This document shows, one piece after another, positions 3,877 to 11,223 of a stretch of 20,837 nucleotides of DNA. Position 1 is the first letter of the stretch. Every line of letters begins with the position of its first letter. The DNA comes from a virus: positions 1 through 20,837 of IMG/VR virus record IMGVR_UViG_3300047312_000390. One strand, 5' to 3'. Both the position numbers and the translations under genes were made by a program. The notes beneath the pieces were generated by a model. That model saw only the letters and a list, made by a program, of their open reading frames with translations. It was not told the DNA's origin and searched no databases.

Positions 3877-3960
3877 GGCGGAAGTGAGCGCCGGCGCGCT
3901 CCGCGGTCTGTAAAACCGTCGTCCTCAGGGACAAGCCAGGGTCGGCACCTGGTTCCGCCA
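3877..3960 (+). tRNA. tRNA-Tyr (GTA)
   Basis: Class II tRNA with a long variable arm. The acceptor GGCGGAA/TTCCGCC is perfect and the discriminator is A. The anticodon arm is GCGGT-CTGTAAA-ACCGT. The T loop GTCGGCA is unusual. It begins on the base after the CCA of tRNA-His, so the two must be cut from one transcript. Confidence 0.88.
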
Positions 3961-3962
3961 CT

Positions 3963-4036
3963 GACCCCATAGCTCAGCGGACAGAGCACCGCCCTCCGGA
4001 GGCGGGTTGTCGCAGGTTCGATTCCTGCTGGGGCCA
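3963..4036 (+). tRNA. tRNA-Arg (CCG)
   Basis: The acceptor GACCCCA/TGGGGCC has one A-C mismatch. The anticodon arm is CCGCC-CTCCGGA-GGCGG and the T arm GCAGG-TTCGATT-CCTGC. The discriminator is A. Confidence 0.88.
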
Positions 4037-4047
4037 CGTACGATAAT

Positions 4048-4122
4048 GGCGGGGTGTCCGAGCTGGTCAGGTGGGCGCCTGCAAAGCGCTCTACACGGGT
4101 TCGAGTCCCGTCTCCGCCTCCA
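4048..4122 (+). tRNA. tRNA-Cys (GCA)
   Basis: The acceptor GGCGGGG/CTCCGCC pairs with one wobble, and TCCA is encoded. The anticodon arm is GGCGC-CTGCAAA-GCGCT and the T arm ACGGG-TTCGAGT-CCCGT. Confidence 0.9.
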
Positions 4123-4123
4123 C

Positions 4124-4200
4124 GGCCCCGTACCGTCAACGGATAGACCCAGGGCCTCCTAAGCCCTGTCGTGCAGGTTCGAGTCCTGCCGGGGTCACCA
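4124..4200 (+). tRNA. tRNA-Arg (CCT)
   Basis: The acceptor GGCCCCG/CGGGGTC pairs with one wobble and ACCA is encoded. The anticodon arm is AGGGC-CTCCTAA-GCCCT and the T arm GCAGG-TTCGAGT-CCTGC. This is the last gene of the array and the fourth Arg isoacceptor. Confidence 0.92.
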
Positions 4201-4270
4201 TGATGCTCACGCTGCGGAGATGTCCCTAGACGTGCCGGAGTGGCCGCGCTACGCTGTCCGGGCAGCACGA

Positions 4271-4336
4271 GGGCGGCCGGCCATCGGGTGCGTTCATCAC
4301 CAGTCATTCGCATGCTGGGCTCCAGGCCGGCCGCCC
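4271..4336 (+). repeat. 12-bp perfect inverted repeat at the border of tRNA array and head operon
   Basis: GGGCGGCCGGCC (4271-4282) pairs with GGCCGGCCGCCC (4325-4336) around a 42-base loop. A possible -10 box TACGCT lies upstream at 4251. The arms could fold in a leader RNA of the head operon and act as attenuator or insulator. The stretch 4201-4346 otherwise shows no gene. Confidence 0.45.
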
Positions 4337-4346
4337 GGAAGCCCGC

Positions 4347-4359
4347 CGATACCACCGGC
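4347..4359 (+). promoter_or_regulatory. CGAT start-site box (copy 1)
   Basis: CGAT followed by ACCACCGGC and ATG. This is one of seven boxes with CGAT placed nine or ten bases before a start codon that lacks a Shine-Dalgarno sequence. Confidence 0.45.
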
Positions 4360-4623
4360 ATGAAGCTGAGCGGCCGCTGGGACCAGGAGCTGGCGCAGTT
4401 CGGGAACGCGCCTGGGCTCAACGCCGGCGACGTCACCATCGAGCTGGGAACCCCGGTCGAGGGCCATGACGCCTACACCGTGGACTCCGACGCGGTGACC
4501 TTCGGGGCCGAGTCGGGCAACGTCATCGGGCTGATGATCGAGCTGGCGGACAAGCGCCACCTGTTCATCCCCTGGAACAACGTGACCGGCATCATCGACG
4601 CGGCCGCGGGCAAGGGCAGCTGA
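4360..4623 (+). CDS. small protein upstream of portal, function unknown
   Basis: The 87-residue protein starts MKLSGRWDQEL and contains a beta-rich stretch (VTIELGTPV, AYTVDSDAVTF, VIGLMIEL, RHLFIPWNNVTGII) that suggests a small beta-barrel or sheet domain. I do not recognise a family. I chose ATG 4360 because a CGAT box sits at the usual distance before it and because the upstream in-frame part, which would extend the frame to 4240, reads like non-coding sequence (many Arg and Pro, crossing the inverted repeat). It opens the head operon and ends 13 bases before the portal gene. It may be a head-assembly or terminase-linked accessory protein, but this is only position-based. Confidence 0.65.
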   Translation: MKLSGRWDQELAQFGNAPGLNAGDVTIELGTPVEGHDAYTVDSDAVTFGAESGNVIGLMIELADKRHLFIPWNNVTGIIDAAAGKGS

Positions 4624-4636
4624 CGATTTCTCCGGG
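4624..4636 (+). promoter_or_regulatory. CGAT start-site box (copy 2)
   Basis: CGAT directly follows the stop codon of the preceding gene. TTCTCCGGG and the GTG start of the portal gene come next. Confidence 0.4.
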
Positions 4637-6271
4637 GTGACCACCCCAGGAGGCGGGCAGGGCGTCCCGTACAGCTCGAACACCCAGCCGCCCGGCGGCA
4701 TGGGCGTGACGAGCCAGGGCTACGGCCAGGAAGGTTATCTCCTGGCCGAGGACCAGGAGCTGCCCAAGCCGCCTCCCGAGGCGCAGGACTTCGCGGTCGG
4801 CGTTCCGTACTTCCTCCCGTTCAGCGTCCCGTACCGGGATTCCTGGGAGGTGTTCCGTGATGACCCGATCTCAGTCCGCCAGCTGGTCACCATGCGCCGC
4901 CGGGACGGCCAGGCCCGCGCGCTGTACCGGCTGCTGACCAAGCCGCTGCTGGCCGCCATGGCCAACGCCGACGTGGTGCCGGCGGACGGGATCGAGGGCG
5001 GGCTGGAGGAGGCCCAGTTCTGCAAGGAGCTGCTGTTCGCGCCCAAGCAGATGGGCGGGATGACCCACTCGTTCAGCCGGTTCCTCAAGCAGATGCTGCT
5101 GGCATTGTTCAATGGCTTCTCGGCCTGGGAACTTGTCTACCACGTCCCGACCAAGGGGCCGAATAAGGGCAAGATCACCCTGCGGAAGATGGACTGGCGC
5201 CCGGCTGAGACGCTGACGTTCCTGCTCGACGGGCAGGGCGAGTTTAACGGCTTCCGGCAGCGGACCTTTTTCCAGGGCCGGACGATTGACGTCAAGATCC
5301 CCCGGGAAACCGCGCTCTATTACGCGCACGAAGAGGCCGAGCGGCCTTTCTACGGCGTGTCCATGTTCGAGAGCGCCTTCTACCACTACGACAAGAAGGA
5401 GAAGCTCTACTACATCGCCCACCTGGCGGCGCAGCGGGCGGCCTGCGGCCTGCGGGTCGGCACCATGGTGCCGAACGCCCCGGCCGAGGACAAGAACAAC
5501 TTCATCAAGGCGCTGAGTCAGCTGGGCCTGGCGCAGTGGATCGCGCTGCCCACCGCGGACTGGACGGTCGAGACGCTGAATGAGTCGGCGAGCCGGTTCG
5601 ATTTCCTCGGCCTGATCAACCACCACAATTCGCAGATGTCCAAGTCGGTGCTCGCGCAGTGGTTCGATGACTCGCAGGGCGGCGGCGGCGGCGACTCCAC
5701 GCTGGTTGATTTCGGGAAGCAGGATGACGTCACGTTCTTCCTGATGCTGGAAGGCATCCTGGAGGAAATGGCGGAGATCATCAACACGCATATCTTCCCG
5801 CGGTTCGTGGACTGGAATTTCGGCAGCGAGAAGTACCCCGAGTTCAAGTGGGGCCCGCTGACCGAGGAGGCCAAGGCCGCCATCCAGGACACGTTCGACA
5901 AGCTGGCCGCCGCCGGGCAGCAGGCGAACGTCACGCCCGAGTTCATGCTGGAGCTGGAGGAGCGGCTGGCCCAGGACTTCGGTTTCGCCATCGACTACGA
6001 CAAGATCAAGGCCCAGCGGGAGAAGCAGCAGCGGCTGATGCAGCAGCAGATGGCGGCCCAGACCCAGGCGATGGCGATGCAGCCCCAGCCCGGCGCCGCC
6101 GGGGCGGGCGGGGCCGCGGGCCAGCCTCCGCAGCCTCCGCCGCCGGCCCCGTTCCCGCCCGCCGGGTTCGGCCCGCCGGGCAGTGACGGGCCGCCGAAGC
6201 CTGCCGGCGGGCCCGGCCTGGGCGGCGGCCGCGGGCCCGGCGCTCCCGGGTTGCAGGGGCGCGGATCGTGA
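4637..6271 (+). CDS. portal protein (Mu gp29-like / DUF935 type)
   Basis: The 544-residue protein forms the dodecameric ring at the capsid vertex through which DNA is packaged and ejected. The core (about residues 55-440) shows family features: LFNGFSAWELVYHVP, then KMDWRPAETLTFLLD, then IPRETALYYAHEEAERPFYGVSMFESAF, a following helix KKEKLYYIAHLAAQRAA, and a region with LAQWFDDSQGGGGGDS. The C-terminal 100 residues change to a Gln-rich helix (EKQQRLMQQQMAAQTQ) and a Pro/Gly-rich tail, which are likely flexible. The GTG start at 4637 follows a CGAT box. A start at the ATG at 4700 is possible but would lose no known domain. The following gene overlaps its stop codon (GTGA), so the two are translationally coupled. 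Confidence 0.85.
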   Translation: MTTPGGGQGVPYSSNTQPPGGMGVTSQGYGQEGYLLAEDQELPKPPPEAQDFAVGVPYFLPFSVPYRDSWEVFRDDPISVRQLVTMRRRDGQARALYRLLTKPLLAAMANADVVPADGIEGGLEEAQFCKELLFAPKQMGGMTHSFSRFLKQMLLALFNGFSAWELVYHVPTKGPNKGKITLRKMDWRPAETLTFLLDGQGEFNGFRQRTFFQGRTIDVKIPRETALYYAHEEAERPFYGVSMFESAFYHYDKKEKLYYIAHLAAQRAACGLRVGTMVPNAPAEDKNNFIKALSQLGLAQWIALPTADWTVETLNESASRFDFLGLINHHNSQMSKSVLAQWFDDSQGGGGGDSTLVDFGKQDDVTFFLMLEGILEEMAEIINTHIFPRFVDWNFGSEKYPEFKWGPLTEEAKAAIQDTFDKLAAAGQQANVTPEFMLELEERLAQDFGFAIDYDKIKAQREKQQRLMQQQMAAQTQAMAMQPQPGAAGAGGAAGQPPQPPPPAPFPPAGFGPPGSDGPPKPAGGPGLGGGRGPGAPGLQGRGS

Positions 6272-7018
6272 GCGCCGGCGATGACCTGATGCGGCTGGCC
6301 AGCGACCTGGTGGACGAGATCGCGGCCGCCCGCCTGCTCGCGCTGGCTCAGCAGGCCGGCGGTACCATGCAGGCAGCGGCTACCAGCCCTGCTCAGCCCG
6401 CCCCGGTCCCGCAGCCGGTGCCCCGCCCGCGCCGGGGGGCCGGGGCGGTGCACCCGCAGCTCGGCTGGCACCTGGTGGCCATGCCGGGCGACTCGATCTC
6501 CGGGCACGCCTACCGGCACTTCACCGATCCGGTCACCGGCCCGCCGCCGGGACGATCAGCCGGGGGTGGAGCACCGTCCCCCGGCCTCGGGCCGTCAGCT
6601 AATCCAGTCAGCCCCGTACCCCAAGGTGCTGGAAGGCCTCGTCCGAAGCGCAAGTTACCGGCCGGGCTGGAAGCTGATCCTGGAGGAGCTGGACCGCGGC
6701 CAGGGCTCCCGCGGCCTGACCCTGGACGTCATCACGATGGGCCATGACAGCTATCACCCCGAGCGCGGCGCTAATTACCGGGTGCATCACTACTTCCCCG
6801 TCCCGCCGGCTGCCTACAACGAGCGCAGCTGGGTCAACTGGCTGTTCGAGTGCCTGCTGCTGGTGGAGAAGCACGAGTGCATGGAGCACTTCCGGATCGG
6901 CGGCAAGCCGGTTTTCCCGCCTGCCCACGGGCCAGGTAATGACCCCTACCTGGTGCTCACCTACGGGGAGGACATGGATCGCAGAACCCGGTTCACCGGA
7001 GATATCAGCCCGGAGTAG
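6268..7018 (+). CDS. unknown head-operon protein, split by an apparent +1 frameshift
   Basis: Two frames together look like one protein of about 249 residues. The 5' frame starts with GTG at 6268, overlapping the portal stop, and gives MSAGDDLMRLASDLVDEIAAA, a Pro-rich linker, then HPQLGWHLVAMPGDSISGHAYRHFTDPVTGPPPG. From about 6541-6567 this frame turns into meaningless Gly/Pro sequence running to 6747. The frame one base further on takes over with GRQLIQSAPYPKVLEGLV and continues through VHHYFPVPPAAYNERSWVNWLFECLLLVEKH to a TAG ending at 7018. The change lies in a G-rich stretch containing GGGGG (6562-6566). It may be a sequencing slip, a true mutation or programmed frameshifting. If the halves are separate genes, the second would have to start near GTG 6566, which has no ribosome site. 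Function not recognised. Confidence 0.6.
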
Positions 7019-7056
7019 CTAGATTCGACTTATAGCCCGGAGGGCAGCGACCAGGC

Positions 7057-8097
7057 ATGGCGGATTCCCAGCTGGGCCGCGGGCTCGCTGCGGCCGTGAC
7101 CTCGCCCCTGGCGAACGCGGCGGCGTACCTGGCCCTGATCACCCGGGCGAACCCGCGCGGCAGCGCCGCCGCGCTGCTGGCGCGGCCGGACGTGACCGCG
7201 ACGCTGCGCGAAGCGCTGAGCGAGGGGCACGAGGCGGCCATGGCCTACATCGAGCAGGGCTGGCTGGGCACCGGGGCGGACCCGGAGGACCTGGGCTATG
7301 CCCGGCTGCAGGGTGACGCGGACCGGATCTTCGGTGCCCTGGACCAGCTGCGGGACCGGATCAGCGCCGCGCATGCCTCGGTGCCGCCGCGCGGGTTCAT
7401 CCAGGGGGCTGACGCGCCGGGCTCCAACCCCGGCCGGGACGCCGCTGAGCGGCGCGCTGAGGCGGTGGCGGCCGCGGTGACCGGATGGGGCCGCCAGGCC
7501 TCCCAGCGGGCCCGTATGGCGCTGTCCGCGGCGCAGGGGCTCGGCCGGACCGCCGCGGCCATCGAGACCGCGACGCTGCATTCTGCGGCCGGGGAGATGG
7601 CGCGCAAGCGGTGGCACCGGAACCCGGCCTCGGCGTCGTGCCTGTGGTGCCGCCGCCTCGACGGGGTGACCATCGGGCTGGGCGAGTCCTTCGCCCCGTA
7701 CCTGGGCGGCCCGGCGGCGCTGCCGGGCGCCTCCGCGCGCCGGGTGGCTACCGAAGCCGGGTCCGCGAAGTACAATCTCCCGGTCGGCGCGCCGATCATA
7801 TACACCCAGCCGCCCCGGCTGTACCATGGCGACCTGCAGGGGCCGGTCCTGCACCCGTACTGCGAGTGCTGGCTGCAGATCGTCCGCAATCCGGGCGGCG
7901 CGGCCGTACCATCGGGAGGCGGCCAGGATGAAACGGGTACCGCCGGCGAGCCTCCTGCTCCCCAAGTCGGCGGCTTCCTGGCCGCGTCAGACGTCCGCGC
8001 GATGCCGGAGGACGAGTACCGGGCGGGGCTAGCCCTGCTGCGCGCGGCGGTGCACGGGATGGATCAGGCGATGCGAGGGCTGGCAGAAGGGCGGTAG
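7057..8097 (+). CDS. MuF-like minor head protein
   Basis: The 346-residue protein belongs to the SPP1 gp7 / Mu gpF minor head family, which binds the portal inside the capsid and helps assembly or DNA ejection. The N-terminal 190 residues are helical and Ala-rich. The diagnostic part comes after: KRWHRNPASASCLWCRRLDG with Cys195 and Cys198, then GESFAPYL, and later HGDLQGPVLHPYCECWLQIV with His257, His266, Cys269 and Cys271, a probable metal site. The last 60 residues are a variable tail. ATG 7057 follows GGAGGG at 7039 with a rather long gap of 12-13 bases. Its place after portal is typical. Confidence 0.85.
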   Translation: MADSQLGRGLAAAVTSPLANAAAYLALITRANPRGSAAALLARPDVTATLREALSEGHEAAMAYIEQGWLGTGADPEDLGYARLQGDADRIFGALDQLRDRISAAHASVPPRGFIQGADAPGSNPGRDAAERRAEAVAAAVTGWGRQASQRARMALSAAQGLGRTAAAIETATLHSAAGEMARKRWHRNPASASCLWCRRLDGVTIGLGESFAPYLGGPAALPGASARRVATEAGSAKYNLPVGAPIIYTQPPRLYHGDLQGPVLHPYCECWLQIVRNPGGAAVPSGGGQDETGTAGEPPAPQVGGFLAASDVRAMPEDEYRAGLALLRAAVHGMDQAMRGLAEGR

Positions 8098-8100
8098 GCC

Positions 8101-9105
8101 TTGGACGCTGACCTGCCGGGGAATCCGGCGGGCCCGGATACCCTGCGCTACTTCACCACTGAGCCGGCGGCTTATGCGCTGGCTCTGCTCTTGCTGATGG
8201 AGTACGCCCGCGTGCACCCGCACGCGGACTTCGTGTTCGGGCCGATGAACATGCCGGCCCTGGCGGCCGGCGGGCTGGTGCTGTCCGGCCCGGCCCTGGC
8301 GGGCCCGGCGGCGGTGCTGGCCCGGGTGGAGGGCCTGGCCCAGCATGAGCCCGGAGCCGAGGAGGCCGTAGTAGCCCGGTTAACCGTAGTTGTATGTATG
8401 ACGTTGGCAGAAGCTCCCTCGAAGGAGCATGGGCGGGCAGCAGCATGGGCGGACCCGGCGAAGGTGTTCGACCCCAGAAGTCATGAGGTCCGGCCAGTCC
8501 GGTTCCCGGTTGCTGCCGGCATCATGCGCGCCGGTCACTACACCCAGTCGGGCGGGAAGGTGTCAGCCTTGTGCTTCGGGCTGTTCGACCAGGATGGCTC
8601 GCTTCGCGGGGCGGCCATCTTCGGGCGTCCTTCCGGTCGCCTAGTCGCTCCTTCGCTATGGGCGGGCGGGAACGAGGAAAATACAGCCGAGCTGACGCGT
8701 CTTTATGCTGATGACGACACGGGTTTCAATACCGAGTCGTGGTTCCTGTCACGTTGCATCCGGCAGCTGCCCCGTCAGATCAGGCTGCTGGTGGCGTACT
8801 CCGCGCCAGATGCGGGGCACCACGGAGGATGCTATCAGGCAGCCAACTGGCTATACCTCGGCCCCGGCACCGGAAATTGCCATTACCACTATGTAGACAG
8901 CGCAGGAAATTACGTCAATAAGAGGCGTCCGTGGGACTATTACGCCGCTCGCCCGGAAATCCGCTCAGAGGCCGAAGCTGCTGACTTGCTGGGTCTTGTC
9001 CTGGTGAAGGAACAGCCGAAACACGTTTACGTGCTGCCCAGGGACCGGAGAGCAGCGAGAGCGCTGCTCCGCCCGGTAGTCCCTTACCCGAAACCAGATC
9101 TATGA
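8101..9105 (+). CDS. mom: Mom-like DNA adenine hypermodification protein, with extra N-terminal part
   Basis: The frame encodes 334 residues from TTG 8101, but only residues from about 128 match Mom, the Mu protein that converts adenine to N6-carbamoylmethyl-adenine and so shields phage DNA from restriction. Mom-type landmarks are HYTQSGGKVSALCFGLF, GAAIFGRPS, ELTRLYADDD, TESWFLSRCIRQLP, LLVAYSAPDAGHHGG with CYQAANWLYLG, and the ending LLRPVVPYPKP. The fold is acetyltransferase-like. ATG 8398 (residue 100) would give a complete 235-residue Mom-like protein. Residues 1-95 have the high-GC codon use of the neighbours, while the Mom part uses many A- or T-ending codons. I infer that a mom gene was inserted and now shares a frame with the 5' remnant of an older gene. 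The Mom assignment is confident; the start is not. Confidence 0.8.
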   Translation: MDADLPGNPAGPDTLRYFTTEPAAYALALLLLMEYARVHPHADFVFGPMNMPALAAGGLVLSGPALAGPAAVLARVEGLAQHEPGAEEAVVARLTVVVCMTLAEAPSKEHGRAAAWADPAKVFDPRSHEVRPVRFPVAAGIMRAGHYTQSGGKVSALCFGLFDQDGSLRGAAIFGRPSGRLVAPSLWAGGNEENTAELTRLYADDDTGFNTESWFLSRCIRQLPRQIRLLVAYSAPDAGHHGGCYQAANWLYLGPGTGNCHYHYVDSAGNYVNKRRPWDYYAARPEIRSEAEAADLLGLVLVKEQPKHVYVLPRDRRAARALLRPVVPYPKPDL

Positions 9106-9126
9106 CGGCCGGGTAGCCTCACGGCC

Positions 9127-9139
9127 CGATTACCTGGCC
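9127..9139 (+). promoter_or_regulatory. CGAT start-site box (copy 3)
   Basis: CGAT-TACCTGGCC precedes GTG 9140. It supports that start codon despite the absence of a Shine-Dalgarno sequence. Confidence 0.35.
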
Positions 9140-10912
9140 GTGGACGGCTGGACGGTGCGCAGGCAGTTCGTAGACGAGGCGGCGGTGTTCGCCCTGGCTG
9201 ACACGCGTAACGTGCGCCAGTACCAGCGCACCGACCCGCGCACCGGCCGTCCCGAGGTCGTGAGCCAGTACCAGGCCGGCCTCAAGCCCGGGGAGAAGCC
9301 TGCCGCGCCTACACCGCCGGCTCGCGAGTGGTGGGACGCCCCGAGGAACTGGTGGATTCCGCACCCGGACTGGGAGAAGGGCCAGCAGGAGTGGATCACC
9401 GCCGGGGAGAAGGCCTGGCTGGAGAAGGGCAAGGCGAACTGGGCCCGCGGCAAGGCCCAGAGCGCTGCCCGGGAGGCCCAGGACACCGCGCGCACGGCGA
9501 GTGAGCATGAGCACGGCTACGAGCGGCCGGACCCGTCCCGGCACCTGCGCGAGCGGGGCACCTACAAGAACCCGGCCGATCATCCGTTCTTCAAGCGCAA
9601 CCAGATGAGTCCCGAGAACATCGTCAAGGCCTACGACGACACCACGCCGGCGGAGAAGGAGCAGGGCGGCCGCTGGTACGAGGACGGCTACCGGCTGGCC
9701 TGGGCGCTGGGCGGCGGGGACGCGGCCAAGGGAGCGGCGGTGCTGTCCGCCTACTCCCCGCGCACCGGCTGGCCGCTGAACATCTACAACGCGGCCCGGT
9801 CGCTGCACACCGGCCGCGCGCTCGGGCCGGGCGAGGGCGTCATCATGGGCTCGGCCCAGCGCAGCGCCCAGCGCATCCTGGACGGCGAGCACCCGGACGA
9901 CGTGCTGCAGGCGCCGAAGACCAACGCGTTCGGCCGGCTGCTGGCGCTCGGCCATGACCACCCCGAGGACACCCTGGGGCAGGTGGTGGTGGACAGGCAC
10001 GCCCTGTCGGTGGCCGCCGGCCGGACGCTGAAGAAGGAGGACACCGAGGGCAAGGGCGAGTTCGCCAGCCCGATCGCCAAGGAGCCGTTCTACGGCCACG
10101 TCGCGGACATGTACCGCGAGGCCGCCAAGATGATCTCCGAGCGGGACGGGGAGGAGATCGCGCCGCACCAGGTGCAGGCCATCACCTGGCTGCGGCAGCA
10201 GCGGGTTAACGACGAGGCCACCGTGGCCGCCGCCAAGGCCGGGGTCAAGGGCAAGAACACCGGCCTGATCACCGCGATGCGCAATCACTGGGCGCAGTGG
10301 CAGGCCTATGCCAGGGAGCACGGGCTGCGGACCGAGCTGGGCACCACGGCGCTGCCGCCTACTCCCATCACCGCGGCGGAGGCCCGCGGCAATTCCCGGC
10401 CGGTCACCGCGGCGGAGTTCCACCAGGTGGCCAGCCGGGGCCGGGACCTGCTCAACTCCTACGAGGACAACCGCTCCCCGATCACCGGCCTCACCTCCAA
10501 CTGGCAGGCGCTGCGCGACCAGGCCTGGCAGGCGGTGCAGGACTCCTGGGGCGGGGTGACCATCGACGCCCACACCGGCGAGCTGGTGCCGGACGGGGCG
10601 GACAAGTTCGCCGTCTCGGTCAAGCCGCCGGGCGTGCACACCATCTCCATCCCGGAGAACGCGACCGAGGCCGAGTTCAACCGGGCCATGGACCTGGCGC
10701 TGGAGCGGTTCGGGTCGCTGCTGGAGGGCCAGAATTTCCACCTGGGCGTCTTCCGCGACGACGAGCATCACCGGATCGACTTCGACCCGGTGCTGGTGGT
10801 GGACAGCCAGCAGCAGGCCGAGGAGATCGGCGCCTACACGCACAATATCGGCGGTGCGTACCGGTTCAGTGACGGCAACGGCTACTGGCCGCCGCACATA
10901 GCGGGCCAGTGA
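9140..10912 (+). CDS. large protein with glycosylase-like core and conserved C-terminal domain
   Basis: The 590-residue protein has three parts. Residues 60-150 are rich in Trp, Lys and charged helices. Residues 155-295 (SPENIVKAYDDTTPAEKEQGG, VLSAYSPRTGWPLNIYNAARSL, VVVDRHALSVAAG) resemble the DUF7178-type phage domain, whose VDRHA segment recalls the DxHV region of HhH DNA glycosylases. That link is tentative. Residues 475-590 form another domain (NFHLGVFRDD, RIDFDPVLVV, GGAYRFSDGNGYWPPH). Upstream of GTG 9140 the same frame stays open back to a stop at 9077 and also reads like protein (YDGRVASRPDYLAV). The original gene may therefore have begun earlier and lost its start when mom arrived. 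It could be an ejected head protein or a DNA-active enzyme. Function uncertain. Confidence 0.7.
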   Translation: MDGWTVRRQFVDEAAVFALADTRNVRQYQRTDPRTGRPEVVSQYQAGLKPGEKPAAPTPPAREWWDAPRNWWIPHPDWEKGQQEWITAGEKAWLEKGKANWARGKAQSAAREAQDTARTASEHEHGYERPDPSRHLRERGTYKNPADHPFFKRNQMSPENIVKAYDDTTPAEKEQGGRWYEDGYRLAWALGGGDAAKGAAVLSAYSPRTGWPLNIYNAARSLHTGRALGPGEGVIMGSAQRSAQRILDGEHPDDVLQAPKTNAFGRLLALGHDHPEDTLGQVVVDRHALSVAAGRTLKKEDTEGKGEFASPIAKEPFYGHVADMYREAAKMISERDGEEIAPHQVQAITWLRQQRVNDEATVAAAKAGVKGKNTGLITAMRNHWAQWQAYAREHGLRTELGTTALPPTPITAAEARGNSRPVTAAEFHQVASRGRDLLNSYEDNRSPITGLTSNWQALRDQAWQAVQDSWGGVTIDAHTGELVPDGADKFAVSVKPPGVHTISIPENATEAEFNRAMDLALERFGSLLEGQNFHLGVFRDDEHHRIDFDPVLVVDSQQQAEEIGAYTHNIGGAYRFSDGNGYWPPHIAGQ

Positions 10913-10977
10913 GCTGAGGCGTAGTACCAGGTATGCGCCGCAGCTGCAGGCCAGGTACCGTGCCGGGGCTGTATGTT

Positions 10978-10997
10978 ACGGTCACAGTACTGTCCGT
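10978..10997 (+). promoter_or_regulatory. operator-like palindrome over a possible -10 box
   Basis: The palindrome ACAGTACTGT (10984-10993) is flanked by ACGG and CCGT. Its right half, TACTGT, could be a -10 box for the peptide gene, so a protein bound here would block transcription. No good -35 box is visible. Confidence 0.4.
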
Positions 10998-11015
10998 CAC
11001 GGAAGGGGAGCGCTT

Positions 11016-11138
11016 ATGCGCCGCAAGATCGCCGCCACCACCATCGCCATCGGGCTGGGCCTGGGAATCGGAGCCGCCGTCGCCCCCGCGCCAGCTGCTC
11101 ACGCCTCGGTCAGCGCCGTCGTGTTCTATCACTCCTGA
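11016..11138 (+). CDS. 40-residue secreted pre-peptide
   Basis: ATG 11016 has a strong ribosome site (GGAAGGGGAG, 5 bases before). The protein is a textbook Sec signal peptide: MRRKIAATT, a Gly/Ala/Ile/Leu core, then APAPAAHA with an expected signal peptidase I cut after residue 30. That leaves only SVSAVVFYHS. Alternatively the N-terminus stays in the membrane as an anchor. Codon third positions are G or C biased as in real genes. The gene has its own possible promoter and a 9-bp terminator, so it is a separate unit inside the head cluster. A short secreted phage peptide could be a signal in the manner of arbitrium AimP, a bacteriocin-like or lysis-affecting peptide, or a remnant. No family is recognised and no receptor gene is seen here. 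Confidence 0.6.
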   Translation: MRRKIAATTIAIGLGLGIGAAVAPAPAAHASVSAVVFYHS

Positions 11139-11150
11139 GCCCGCCCGGCC

Positions 11151-11185
11151 AGCACCCCGTACGGGAATGCCCTGTGCGGGGTGCT
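11151..11185 (+). terminator. hairpin terminator after the peptide gene
   Basis: AGCACCCCG (11151-11159) pairs perfectly with CGGGGTGCT (11177-11185), and GGG-aatg-CCC is nested inside. No T run follows, as is common in high-GC actinobacterial terminators. Confidence 0.6.
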
Positions 11186-11196
11186 TGCTGTCCGGG

Positions 11197-11202
11197 TATA
11201 CT
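11197..11202 (+). promoter_or_regulatory. candidate -10 box TATACT
   Basis: TATACT, preceded by GGG, lies 21 bases before ATG 11224 and just after a terminator. This is where a new promoter is needed. No convincing -35 box is seen. Confidence 0.45.
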
Positions 11203-11223
11203 TGACTTCAGTCAGGAGGAAGC

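Noticed and set aside
9119-10897. Very long open frame on the minus strand (592 codons)
   Set aside because: It lies opposite a better-supported + strand protein gene. The composition (Arg, Gly, Val, Leu and Pro only in bulk) is typical of antisense frames in very GC-rich DNA, where stop codons are rare.
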